Source: a virus. From it: a stretch of 51,428 bases of DNA. The translations under genes and the position numbers were made by a program. Every line of letters starts with the position of its first letter. Within the stretch, counting starts at the first letter, position 1. The notes beneath the pieces are model-generated. The model saw only the letters and a program-made list of their open reading frames with translations, was not told the origin of the DNA and searched no databases. This document shows positions 22,330-31,602 of this stretch, piece after piece. The stretch is taken from IMG/VR virus record IMGVR_UViG_3300032213_002040, positions 1-51,428 of that record; one strand, 5' to 3'.

Positions 22330-22961
22330 TGACTAGAAATCAATTAATAGAAAGAATATTAAGACAAATATATGGCGGTCAGCCAACTGATGATAGTAAT
22401 ATCACATTTAATCTTGTAAACCAATGGTTAAATGATGCTATCGGTGGTGCGGTTAAAAAGAATTATACAGACAGCATTCAAATGGATGGCGTTGCGTACA
22501 TAAACAATTCTTTTTACACTACATATTCTGGATTAACTATTGCTCAAGATGGCTCACCAGTAAATATGATTTACAAATTTACTTTACCTCAAATACCATT
22601 AGGGTTGGGTAGAAACGAAGGTGTTGCTTCAGTGCAATTTAAAGATACAAGCGGAAGGGCTTCTTATGATGCAGTTCCTTTGAGCATTAATCAAGTTTCA
22701 TACATAGAGCAATTAAGACCTATACAAAATAAAATTGTTTATTGGTCAGAAGGTACTTTTATTTATGCAAAAACTTCAATATTGCTTAATAAATATACCG
22801 CATCTGTTAGAATGATTAGTGGAGGTGATTCTTCTGATTTAAATTCTATTTTACTTATACCAGACGATTATATGCCGTTTATTATTGAATATATCAAAGG
22901 TCAATTAGCTTTTGAAGAAAGCAGACCACTTGATACATCAAATGACGGGAACGACCATTAA
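22329..22961 (+). CDS. Putative connector or tail ring protein
   Basis: A 210-residue protein starting MTRNQLIERILRQIYGGQPT, with NLVNQWLNDAIGGAVKKNY, then mostly beta segments, and a C-terminal helical PFIIEYIKGQLAFEESRP. It resembles the gene before it in general layout (helices at the ends, beta in the middle), so both may form stacked rings of the neck. Translation is coupled to the previous gene (TAATG). Confidence 0.55.
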   Translation: MTRNQLIERILRQIYGGQPTDDSNITFNLVNQWLNDAIGGAVKKNYTDSIQMDGVAYINNSFYTTYSGLTIAQDGSPVNMIYKFTLPQIPLGLGRNEGVASVQFKDTSGRASYDAVPLSINQVSYIEQLRPIQNKIVYWSEGTFIYAKTSILLNKYTASVRMISGGDSSDLNSILLIPDDYMPFIIEYIKGQLAFEESRPLDTSNDGNDH

Positions 22962-22972
22962 AAAAATAAAAT

Positions 22973-23242
22973 ATGAAACCATTAAGAGATTTAGTTTTAG
23001 TTAAGCCATGTGCGCCAGATAATGTAACAGAGGGAGGTTTGTTTATTCCTACAAGTGTTCAAGCAAGAAACAACAGGGCGTTCGTGGTTGAGGTTGGTAA
23101 TGGAACAAGTAAAATCGAAATGGAAGCAAAGGTTGGAGATACGGTTATTCATATCAAAGACGCAGGCGAAGAAGTTATTATCAATGGCGAAGCGCATTAT
23201 TTGATTCGTCAAAATGATATTTTATCTTACGTTTTAAATTAA
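22973..23242 (+). CDS. groES-like: Phage GroES-like co-chaperonin
   Basis: An 89-residue GroES homologue (cellular GroES is about 97). The pattern is clear: MKPLRDLVLVKPCAPDNVTE, then the mobile-loop region with GGLFIPTSVQARNNRAFVVE, VGNG, KVGDTVIHIKDAGEEVIING, and LIRQNDILSYVLN. The mobile-loop hydrophobic tripeptide (IVL in E. coli) appears as LFI. It would partner host GroEL to fold a phage protein, as T4 gp31 and RB49 CocO do for their capsids. It sits among connector genes, so the capsid or a neck/tail protein is the likely client. Confidence 0.85.
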   Translation: MKPLRDLVLVKPCAPDNVTEGGLFIPTSVQARNNRAFVVEVGNGTSKIEMEAKVGDTVIHIKDAGEEVIINGEAHYLIRQNDILSYVLN

Positions 23243-23248
23243 TAAAAA

Positions 23249-24022
23249 ATGGCATCGCAAGAAAGAAATTATATAACCCTAGAGTCTGTAATAAATGATT
23301 ATATTGACGAAAGTGAACAATCCGTACACAAATATGCTAAGTTATACAACATAGCTTATAGAGGTATGGAAAAGATGGGATTAGATTTTTTCTATAAAAT
23401 TAGAACTGTAAAATTACCAGTTGATACAACAAACTATACAGTTGAATTGCCTAATGACTATATTAACTATACAAAAGTTGGCGTTTTAAATTCAAGAGGA
23501 GAAATTATTCCTTTGATTTACAACGAAAAAATGACTTTTTATGCTGACCAGCAGCCTGATAGACTTGCTTTAACGCAAGATAATACACTAGTGGATTGGT
23601 ATAATCAAGATTATCCTCTATTTTATAATTACTGGGATGGATATGGATTTACAAATGTATATGGTTACCCTAGCGGATCGCCATTTGTAGGTTCTTTTAA
23701 AATTGATGACTCTAACGGAGTAGTTTTATTAAATCAAAACTTTTACTATGATTATTTAATGATCGAGTATTTGGCATCTTCAAATCCTGATGAAAAATAT
23801 ATGATACCTATCCAATTTAGAGAAGCTATGATTGCTTGGTTGGCTTGGAGAGATATTGCAAATATGCCTTCTACAAGAAAGGGTAATCTTGGTGATAAAA
23901 GAGATAGAAAAAGTGAATTTTATAATCAAAGAAGAATCGCTAATGCTCAATTTAAACCATTATATTTGAATGAAGCTTACGAATGGAATTTAATGAATCA
24001 AAGATTGACAGTTAAAGGATAA
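23249..24022 (+). CDS. Putative ring protein of the neck or tail
   Basis: A 257-residue protein: SQERNYITLESVINDYIDES, EQSVHKYAKLYNIAYRGMEK and MGLDFFYKIRTVKLPVDTTN, then beta segments and a helical end (REAMIAWLAWRDIANMPS). This is the profile I associate with the ring/tail-tube adaptor proteins of crAss-like phages; the family assignment is from memory. It lies between GroES and the muzzle-like protein and starts with the A-rich context TAATAAAAAATGG. Confidence 0.6.
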   Translation: MASQERNYITLESVINDYIDESEQSVHKYAKLYNIAYRGMEKMGLDFFYKIRTVKLPVDTTNYTVELPNDYINYTKVGVLNSRGEIIPLIYNEKMTFYADQQPDRLALTQDNTLVDWYNQDYPLFYNYWDGYGFTNVYGYPSGSPFVGSFKIDDSNGVVLLNQNFYYDYLMIEYLASSNPDEKYMIPIQFREAMIAWLAWRDIANMPSTRKGNLGDKRDRKSEFYNQRRIANAQFKPLYLNEAYEWNLMNQRLTVKG

Positions 24023-24025
24023 AAA

Positions 24026-27000
24026 ATGCCAATAATAAATAACGCTTTTAATGGTAAATTGAACTTAGATGTAGCTAATTATAGAATATCTAATGGAGAT
24101 TATATTGATGCACTTAACATAACAAAAGACGCAGAGGGTCAAGGTCAGGATAGAGTTGTTTCTAATATATTAGGAAACGAAAATGTGGCTTACACACTAC
24201 CAGCTGGCACAAACAAAGCGATTGGATTTTATGCGGATAAGATTAGAAATAGAGCGTATTATTTTATATGGAATAGCAATGGGTTTAATACAATATTATA
24301 TTATAACGGAGATACTAATGTAATTACAAAGGTATTAATAAGTAAGACAGATAGTGATGGTATAGATATTTTATCTTTTAATCCTTCTTACAAGGTATTA
24401 TCTGTTAATATTTTTTATAGAGATGATGAAGGGGATTTGTTATTTTTTAATGATGGATTAAATCCTCCAAAGGTAATAAATGTATCAGCAAACTACGGCA
24501 CTTCTTGGAAATTAGAGTATTTACTAATAGCTAAAGCTCCTCCAGTAATGACGCCTAAAGTAGTTTATGAAAATGATACTACTATTACAATTAATAATTT
24601 AAGAAATAAATTATTTCAGTTTTGTTATAGATATGTTTATGACAATAACGAAAAATCTGTATGGAGTTCAAAAAGTATAGTTCCTTTACCTCAGCAGCCA
24701 TCTTTAAATTTTACAGATAACACTGCTACAAATAATGCTAGAATAGCTGTATTATTTTCAACTGGAGGCATAGACGTAAGGGCTATTGAGTTGTCATTTA
24801 GAGAAACCACTAATGGTGTAACTAGCGATTGGTATTTAATTAAATCATTTGATAAGCAGGCGCTTTCGATTAGCGATAATGTAGTTTATGATTTTAAATT
24901 CTATAACGATGCAATTTACACACAAATAGATGTTTTAGAGGCAGATCAATTACAAGATTATGTTCCACTTAAAGCAAATGCCGCTGAATTAGCAAATGGT
25001 AATGTTTTATTATATTCTGGTATTACAGAAAGCTATAATAAAACCACTATGGATTTATCAATAGCTCAATATACTAATGAAACTGCTTATTATTACGATC
25101 AATGTGGGTTATTGTTTTTTGCTAGTGTAAATGGAATAGACAATGGTGCTGGTACTTCTATTACTTTTTATTTGTATGGTACAGGTACTAATGGAGGTAA
25201 CGGAACAGTTACTACGCTTAACAACGCAGCAGGTGGATATTATGTAAATATATTTGCTACTAATGGAACTGATTTAAGTACATCTTATTCAACTTCTGGA
25301 TTAACAACTTCATATACCGTTAATAGCATATTAAGTGGCCTTTCTGCTGCAATGGTTTTGAAAGGATTTACGCAGACATCTTTGGTTGGCAATAAACTTG
25401 TAATGAGTCTTTCGTCTGGTTTTGTTTTAACATCTACTGGATTTAAAACATTCCCAGTATTGGATAACGATAATACAAGATTTGCTAGCGTTTGGGATGC
25501 TGGTTATCAATATGCAGTTCAGTATTTTGATGCTCAAGGAAGAACAATTGGCGCACAGACGGCTATTGGTGGTACAATAAATACACCATCAAGAGTTCTT
25601 ACGTCTAATTTCCCAACAATATATTTGTCTATACTAAATAGACCTCCATTATATGCATCTTATTATCAAATTTTAAGATCAAATAATACTACATATAATA
25701 AGAGGCTTGGATGGATAAGCGCATCAGCATACTCTGGGATAACTTCAGCAATTGACAATACTAGATTTATTTATATAGGTATTGGCAATATTTCTGTTTA
25801 TAATGAATCTATAAGTTCAACACAAAATGTTGTTTCTTATAACTATACCGAAGGGGATAGAATTAAATTCATAAGAAGATACGATGTAAACAATAATTCA
25901 GTTAGTTTACCAGCTCAATATGATTATGAAATAGTTGGTACTGTATCAACATTTGAATATAACATTTCATATCCAGTACCCCTAGCGCCTGATAATAATA
26001 CATATACGGCTAATGGAAACTTTTTAAAAATAAGATATCCTTTAGCGGATATCGGTGTTAATTTTGATTTTCCGGGAACTGCTGATTTTCAACATTATGA
26101 AATATTATTGTATAATTATACAAGTAATTCTTCTTCAACGCAAAGATTTTTTTATGAATTTGGGCAAGGTTATGGAATTGGTAAACCGGGCACAGCTGAT
26201 AGATACCATTTTGGTGTTACTCAATTAGCAAATGGTGGCGCGGTTGTTCCTGTAACAAATGGCGATTTATTTTATAGACTAAGAAATGTACCATATAGCG
26301 ATAATTTTAATTATACATCGACTACATTTCAAATTCCTACAACTTCGCAAACAAGCGAAACTTTTCCTATAACAGTTACGCCTACAATAGATAACACTTC
26401 ATATACTATACAAACACAGCCTAATGCTGTTGCTGCTTTATCTGGGACAAGTTTCCCAATATGGTCTAGTACAGGATTTTTCTTTTATAATAAATCTGCT
26501 AGTGCTGAAAAGGTATTATCTATTAAGGGGTCTTTGCAAGTTACGTCTAATGGTAACTCAAGTTTTTCTGTTTACGCTATAATTTGCACTAATTTAATAC
26601 CTCTTGCGCCTAAATTTACTATTTCATTACTTCCATTAGAAGTAAATTCTTTACTTGCTAATACAGCTGCTACTTATGAAATTAATAAAAGATTTAGCGT
26701 TCCACCAACTGGTAAAGTTTGGATAGTTGCGACTATAACAAGTACTGGTATTAATAATTTAGTTTTACAACCATTTGATTTTGAATTCGATATAGTAAAA
26801 GACAATATAATTGAAATAATAGAGTCAAGCTTTAGTGATAACTATAATTTAGTTACAAATAGTAATGGAAGGCCTTCGGTAGTAGATGAAAATGCAAAAC
26901 AAACATATTTCCCTACTTTAATTAGATTTGGAGGTGCTTATCAAGTAAATACAAACATCAACCAAATAAACAATTTTAAGTACGAAAATTTTGACGAATA

Positions 27001-29554
27001 CGATAGAAGCTTTGGTGATGTAATGAGGCTTCATGTGAGAGATAGATACTTAAAAGTGTATCAAAAATTCAAAGTGGGCAATGTTCCTATTTTAACGCAA
27101 ATAGTTAAAGATAGTGCCAACAACCCATTACAAGCAAATACAGATCAATTAATTAACAAAATCCAGTATTATTCTGGAGATTATGGCATAGGGGATGCAT
27201 CAACAAGCCTTGCATGGAATAACTTTGCAGACTACTTTGTTGACAACTATAGAGGAGTTGTTTGTAGATTAAGCCAAGATGGTATTACGCCAATTAGTAT
27301 AACTAATCTAACTAATGCCTTTTTCGTAGATAAGTTAGCCGCATATAGACAAGAATTAAACAATGGAATTCCAAGCAATGGTGTTTATACAGGTAACCCG
27401 TGTATTTATGGTGTTTTTGATGCTTATACAAATAAATATATTCTTGCATTAGAGGAAATTAATAGATATATTACTACTACAACAACAACATCTACTACAA
27501 CCACAACAACATCTACTACAACAACAACGACTGCTGCCCCAACAACAACTACTACAATAAGTCCAACAACAACAACAACAACAACGCTTGCTCAAGAATG
27601 GTATTATATTTATGACTGCTCTAATGGAAGTATAGTTACAAGTACTAATTATGTTCAGGGTACATTTACTTTGAATCAAACAGTATTTAGTCCTATCACT
27701 GGAAGGTATTATTATATTTCAAATATATCAGCAACTAATCCGGGTGCGCCTAATTATTTTATACAAGCTTTTGCAGGAACTTTATGTCCTTCCACAAGTA
27801 CTACAACAACCACTTTACCTCCAATAGTACTTAATTTAGAAGTATTATGTGATAATGTAGGTACAAATAAAGGAAAAGTAGTAGCTACATGGACTGGAGG
27901 TAGTGGAACTGGTTATCAATTAAGAGCAGGGTATGGGTTTATTTATAGTTCTTATAGGTCTATGGGTACAACACAAACTTTAACATTAACAAGTGATACA
28001 AACCCTTACGATGGCGCAAGTGGATTAAGAAATACAACGGGAGGTAGTGATATCTTTTCTGTTCAAGTAATTGACAATAATGGAACCGGCTCCTTTAATT
28101 CCACAACCAAAAATACTGCTATTAATTGCGCAATTACAACTACAACTACTAGCACTACAACTACTACTACATTAGCTCCAGTTAATTTCGGAGTTTCTGG
28201 TGGATGTACTGACATAGGTGGTGATAATGGAGCTGGAACAATGACAGGTTTTAGTGGAGGATCTGGAGTATATCAAGCATCTAACAATACATATTCAACA
28301 GAAAACTTAGCATTAAATGGTATTTATACTGATGTAAGTTCTATAAGAACATTTTCTGGTTTATCCGTTGGTACATACTTTGTAGCATTAAGAGATAAAA
28401 ATGATACAAATAACAAAATAGCTAAATCATTTGCGGTAACAGATTGCCCTACAACGACTACTACGACTCAGCCTCCTGTAACTTTTAACATGAGTGCAGT
28501 TTGTACGGGGGTTACTCAATCAATAACAATTGACACATTTGCTGGAGGAGATAATACTAATTATTACGCAAATACGATTACTTATGTTGACGCTGTTTCA
28601 GCTATTAACGGAGCAACAACTTTGGTTGGAGGAACTGGAAGTTCTAGAACTTTTACTGGACAAACTTCTGGAACTAGATACGTTTACGTTTATTCTGGCA
28701 CAAGGTCATTGGTAAAGGCAGCTGGCAATTCTTGTACAACAACTACGACCACAACTACAACTACTTTACCTCAAGTATGGTATTTATTATACAATTGTGC
28801 TACTGGTGAAAATACTACATCAACCAATTATTTACAAGGAACATTTGCTTTAAATGATAGAGTAACAGCAATAGGACAAACATATAGAATAGATCAAGTT
28901 TATTTTAGTAATCCGGGAGGCACTCAATTGTCAATTACTGCTACTGGCTCTACTGGATGCCCAGCTACAACAACTACTACAACTACAACAACTTTAGCAC
29001 CTGTAAACTTTAATATAAGTTCAGTTTGCGATGGAGGTTTCCAAGATGTTACAATTAATGGATTTACTGGAGGTAATGGTAGCTACCAAGCAAACGATAC
29101 TACATACGACAATGCGTCTGCTGCAATTTCAGGAGCGTTTAGTGCCGTATCTGGTAGTAGATTTTATAATAATCAACCGGGAAACACAGATAGATATGTA
29201 GCCGTAAAAGATAGTACTGGTTTTGGTTTAGTGATTAAATTTGTTAATGCAAATTGTGCTACTACAACTACTACGACTACCGCAGCTCCTACAACTACAA
29301 CTACTACTGCGGCTCCTTATGATGTATTTATCATGACAGAGTATGGTTGCAGTGGAGGTTCTTGTGTTGCAACTGGTTTAGAACAATATGGTGCATTCCC
29401 GGTAGGGTTTACTCCAAATGCTATTAGATTTTATAGACCAGCTACTCCTACAGGATTTGCATATCAAGTTGGAACTAGATTCCAAGCTGGAACACCTTAT
29501 ATAATAATGAATTCTACTTCTTTCGTATCTTGTGCAACAGCCGCAGGATGTTAA
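24026..29554 (+). CDS. Muzzle-like tail protein with C-terminal array of domains on poly-Thr linkers
   Basis: At 1842 residues this is the largest gene. Residues 1-1148 look like the tail stabilisation/muzzle protein of podophages (PIINNAFNGKLNLDVANYRI, then SNGDYIDALNITKDAEGQGQ; repeated beta-sheet segments). From about 1149 on, seven beta-rich modules of 70-100 residues are strung on linkers made almost only of Thr (for example 27472-27590). Two kinds recur: a WYYIYDCSNG-type module (27597 and 28770) and a GGSG-type module with paired Cys (28177, 28477, 29003). The final module runs to the C-terminus. Such modules resemble surface-adhesin repeats of Bacteroidota. Likely role: muzzle plus adhesive tentacles, Thr linkers being good O-glycan acceptors (inference). 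Confidence 0.72.
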   Translation: MPIINNAFNGKLNLDVANYRISNGDYIDALNITKDAEGQGQDRVVSNILGNENVAYTLPAGTNKAIGFYADKIRNRAYYFIWNSNGFNTILYYNGDTNVITKVLISKTDSDGIDILSFNPSYKVLSVNIFYRDDEGDLLFFNDGLNPPKVINVSANYGTSWKLEYLLIAKAPPVMTPKVVYENDTTITINNLRNKLFQFCYRYVYDNNEKSVWSSKSIVPLPQQPSLNFTDNTATNNARIAVLFSTGGIDVRAIELSFRETTNGVTSDWYLIKSFDKQALSISDNVVYDFKFYNDAIYTQIDVLEADQLQDYVPLKANAAELANGNVLLYSGITESYNKTTMDLSIAQYTNETAYYYDQCGLLFFASVNGIDNGAGTSITFYLYGTGTNGGNGTVTTLNNAAGGYYVNIFATNGTDLSTSYSTSGLTTSYTVNSILSGLSAAMVLKGFTQTSLVGNKLVMSLSSGFVLTSTGFKTFPVLDNDNTRFASVWDAGYQYAVQYFDAQGRTIGAQTAIGGTINTPSRVLTSNFPTIYLSILNRPPLYASYYQILRSNNTTYNKRLGWISASAYSGITSAIDNTRFIYIGIGNISVYNESISSTQNVVSYNYTEGDRIKFIRRYDVNNNSVSLPAQYDYEIVGTVSTFEYNISYPVPLAPDNNTYTANGNFLKIRYPLADIGVNFDFPGTADFQHYEILLYNYTSNSSSTQRFFYEFGQGYGIGKPGTADRYHFGVTQLANGGAVVPVTNGDLFYRLRNVPYSDNFNYTSTTFQIPTTSQTSETFPITVTPTIDNTSYTIQTQPNAVAALSGTSFPIWSSTGFFFYNKSASAEKVLSIKGSLQVTSNGNSSFSVYAIICTNLIPLAPKFTISLLPLEVNSLLANTAATYEINKRFSVPPTGKVWIVATITSTGINNLVLQPFDFEFDIVKDNIIEIIESSFSDNYNLVTNSNGRPSVVDENAKQTYFPTLIRFGGAYQVNTNINQINNFKYENFDEYDRSFGDVMRLHVRDRYLKVYQKFKVGNVPILTQIVKDSANNPLQANTDQLINKIQYYSGDYGIGDASTSLAWNNFADYFVDNYRGVVCRLSQDGITPISITNLTNAFFVDKLAAYRQELNNGIPSNGVYTGNPCIYGVFDAYTNKYILALEEINRYITTTTTTSTTTTTTSTTTTTTAAPTTTTTISPTTTTTTTLAQEWYYIYDCSNGSIVTSTNYVQGTFTLNQTVFSPITGRYYYISNISATNPGAPNYFIQAFAGTLCPSTSTTTTTLPPIVLNLEVLCDNVGTNKGKVVATWTGGSGTGYQLRAGYGFIYSSYRSMGTTQTLTLTSDTNPYDGASGLRNTTGGSDIFSVQVIDNNGTGSFNSTTKNTAINCAITTTTTSTTTTTTLAPVNFGVSGGCTDIGGDNGAGTMTGFSGGSGVYQASNNTYSTENLALNGIYTDVSSIRTFSGLSVGTYFVALRDKNDTNNKIAKSFAVTDCPTTTTTTQPPVTFNMSAVCTGVTQSITIDTFAGGDNTNYYANTITYVDAVSAINGATTLVGGTGSSRTFTGQTSGTRYVYVYSGTRSLVKAAGNSCTTTTTTTTTTLPQVWYLLYNCATGENTTSTNYLQGTFALNDRVTAIGQTYRIDQVYFSNPGGTQLSITATGSTGCPATTTTTTTTTLAPVNFNISSVCDGGFQDVTINGFTGGNGSYQANDTTYDNASAAISGAFSAVSGSRFYNNQPGNTDRYVAVKDSTGFGLVIKFVNANCATTTTTTTAAPTTTTTTAAPYDVFIMTEYGCSGGSCVATGLEQYGAFPVGFTPNAIRFYRPATPTGFAYQVGTRFQAGTPYIIMNSTSFVSCATAAGC
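27472..29312 (+). repeat. ACN codon repeats encoding poly-threonine linkers
   Basis: Linkers at about 27472-27590, 27798-27825, 28135-28175, 28450-28470, 28737-28767, 28969-29000 and 29260-29312 are runs of ACA, ACT, ACC or ACG with occasional TCT, GCT or CCA. The third bases vary, so the DNA is only loosely repetitive while the protein is almost pure Thr. Similar linkers could recombine and thereby swap or change the number of modules. Confidence 0.85.
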
Positions 29555-29571
29555 TTATAAAAGTGTAAAAT

Positions 29572-29733
29572 ATGTATAATATAACATTAAATTTTTTAAA
29601 AGATAACGCAGTGCCAATAGCCATAAATTATGTGGCTTTGGGCAGTACATACGAAGAAGCTGTAGAATCTGTAAGATTGCTTGCTGAAGAAAGAATTTTA
29701 ATTATGGGCGGATCAATTATATCAATTATATAA
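29572..29733 (+). CDS. Small hypothetical protein (53 aa)
   Basis: Fifty-three residues: MYNITLNFLKDNAVPIAINY, then ALGSTYEEAVESVRLLAEER. It reads like a small alpha/beta domain with a hydrophobic C-terminus (LIMGGSIISII). No family recognised. It fills the gap after the giant tail gene, 2 nt before the next start, with regular codon use, so it is probably expressed. Confidence 0.55.
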   Translation: MYNITLNFLKDNAVPIAINYVALGSTYEEAVESVRLLAEERILIMGGSIISII

Positions 29734-29735
29734 AA

Positions 29736-30284
29736 ATGGCAGCAACATTAGTATTTCATCAAGACCCTTATACCATATCCTTTGACGAGGTAGGTAATGG
29801 ATTTGAGTCTTTTTACTCATATTATCCAGAATTTATGGGCAACCTTAACACTACCATGTTTTCTTTTAAAAATGGCGGATTATGGACTCATACAAGCAGT
29901 ACTTATTGTAATTTCTATGGAATACAACATCCTGCTTCTATAACTACCGTATTTAATTCTGGTGCATTGGATAAGAAAACATGGATTTCCTTGATGGAAA
30001 CAGGCAATACAATATGGGCTGCTCCTTCTATTTATACCCAAATGAATAGCTACGGCACAACTCCACAGCAAAGCCAGCTTTTGGCTTCGGATTTCCAAGT
30101 GCTAGAGTCTGAGTATCACGCTTCATTTTTAAGAGATTCCAACAGTATTGGGGGGCTTATGAATGGGAGTACATTAAAGGGTGGTTATATTGTAATAAAA
30201 TTTGAGAAAACTAATGCAAATACTTTCGTATATTTGAACAGCGCAACAGTTAAATTTATTGACTCACCATTGAACAATAGGTAA
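29736..30284 (+). CDS. Hypothetical virion-associated protein
   Basis: A 182-residue protein, polar and aromatic-rich (NGFESFYSYYPEFMGNLNTT, FSFKNGGLWTHTSS, YIVIKFEKTNANTFVYLNSA). Mostly beta. I recognise similar proteins in Bacteroidota phages beside a cupin-like gene, as here, without a known role. A tail or baseplate component by context. Its TAA overlaps the ATG of the cupin-like gene (TAATG). Confidence 0.55.
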   Translation: MAATLVFHQDPYTISFDEVGNGFESFYSYYPEFMGNLNTTMFSFKNGGLWTHTSSTYCNFYGIQHPASITTVFNSGALDKKTWISLMETGNTIWAAPSIYTQMNSYGTTPQQSQLLASDFQVLESEYHASFLRDSNSIGGLMNGSTLKGGYIVIKFEKTNANTFVYLNSATVKFIDSPLNNR

Positions 30285-30778
30285 TGATAGTAAGGGAAAA
30301 CGATATTCAAATAGATGAGCTTGAGTCTGTTATGATTCAAAGCCCAGATATTATAGATGCCCCTTTAGCACATAAATTTACTGATGGTATGTATATTAGA
30401 GAAATCTTTATGCCAGCAGGCTCTTTATGGACAAGTAAAATTCATAAAACAGAGCATCCTTATGTCGTTTCTCATGGCAAAGTAGCAGTTTCAATAGATG
30501 CACAAGAATGGTATGAAATAACAGCTCCATATACAGGAATTACCAAGCCCGGTACTAGGAGAGTTTTATATATTTTGGAAGATTGCATTTGGACTACATT
30601 TCATAGAATTGATGGAATGAAATCTGAATATAATGATTTGCTTTTAGAAGAAGTTGAAAAAATAGTAGAACAAATAGAAGATAAAATATTAGAGCCTCAT
30701 ATTAATCATATTACTGGTTCAGATGTTGGCAAAGAATATAAAGAAATTTTGAATAACATTAAAAATTTGCAATTATGA
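30284..30778 (+). CDS. Cupin-like phage protein
   Basis: A 164-residue protein whose first 110 residues have a cupin (RmlC-like) rhythm: LAHKFTDGMYIREIFMPAGS, SKIHKTEHPYVVSHGKVAVS, then TGITKPGTRRVLYILEDCIW and TTFHRI. Histidines at the HKTEHP motif may bind metal. The C-terminal 55 residues form a charged helix that could oligomerise. This cupin family recurs in phage structural regions; function unknown, carbohydrate or metal binding possible. Coupled to the genes on both sides (TAATG, ATGA). Confidence 0.6.
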   Translation: MIVRENDIQIDELESVMIQSPDIIDAPLAHKFTDGMYIREIFMPAGSLWTSKIHKTEHPYVVSHGKVAVSIDAQEWYEITAPYTGITKPGTRRVLYILEDCIWTTFHRIDGMKSEYNDLLLEEVEKIVEQIEDKILEPHINHITGSDVGKEYKEILNNIKNLQL

Positions 30779-31578
30779 GTTTTGCAGTATTAGGCGTTGG
30801 CGGAGGTATAGCGGCAATAGCAGCTGGCACAGGAGCTGCCGCTTCAGGAGCAATGGCACTTGGATCTAACCAGAGAAGAAGAAGGAGAGAAAGAGAGTTG
30901 GACGAGTATGCTAAACAAAGTCCTTTATATCAAGGTAGCAAACCTATTAGTGAATACTATCAGGCTGCTATGAATAGATTTAATGAGAATCCTTATCAAT
31001 CGCAACAATATCAAGTAGGCGCAAGAAATATTCAAAGAGCAACAGCTCAAGGATTAGGTGCATTGCAAGATAGACGTTCTGCATTAGGAGGTATTTCTCG
31101 TTTAGCTCAAGGTCAGGCAGATGCTTTAACTAATTTAGGTGTAAATGCTGAAGCTCAAAGAAATGTTAGATTTGGTCAATTAGGTGGTGCTACACAGATG
31201 AAAAATCAAGACTTAATGCAACAATTCCAAATTAACAAAATGGATCCATATCAAAGACAATTGCAATTAAAGCAATTAAAATCTCAAGCTGCAAACCAAG
31301 AGTATGCTCAAGATGTTAGCAATACAATAGGTAGTTTAAGCAATGCTGCCTCTATTGGCCTTAGTGCTGGTTCAGGAATGGGCGGCGGAGGTGGTAATAA
31401 AGGAGGATTGTCCGGTGTTGACTTAGCAAAAAATGACGCTATACTAAATGAATTTAATGCAACAAGAGGTAAATTGAATCCAAATTTTATACCTAATGCA
31501 AGGGGAATATATCCTCAACAATCTGATTTTATGAAAAATATGTCAAACTGGAATGCTTCTCGTAGTTTAAAAGGTTAA
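30775..31578 (+). CDS. Putative internal virion protein
   Basis: A 267-residue protein with a hydrophobic Gly/Ala N-terminus (FAVLGVGGGIAAIAAGTGAA), an Arg cluster RRRRRE at about 35-40, a long helical Gln-rich middle (QDLMQQFQINKMDPYQRQLQ) and a Gly-rich tail. A membrane-active N-terminus plus long helices is the hallmark of podophage internal proteins released during infection to help DNA cross the envelope. No sequence family recognised. It overlaps the cupin gene by 4 nt. Confidence 0.55.
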   Translation: MSFAVLGVGGGIAAIAAGTGAAASGAMALGSNQRRRRRERELDEYAKQSPLYQGSKPISEYYQAAMNRFNENPYQSQQYQVGARNIQRATAQGLGALQDRRSALGGISRLAQGQADALTNLGVNAEAQRNVRFGQLGGATQMKNQDLMQQFQINKMDPYQRQLQLKQLKSQAANQEYAQDVSNTIGSLSNAASIGLSAGSGMGGGGGNKGGLSGVDLAKNDAILNEFNATRGKLNPNFIPNARGIYPQQSDFMKNMSNWNASRSLKG

Positions 31579-31602
31579 TTTTAAAATATAAAAATATAAA
31601 AA

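Noticed and set aside
27472-27590. Possible CRISPR-like or microsatellite array
   Set aside because: Repeats are in-frame ACN codons without constant repeats and spacers; they are coding linkers.
27449-27679. Minus-strand Cys-rich frame
   Set aside because: It is the complement of the ACN poly-Thr codons and has no independent start context.
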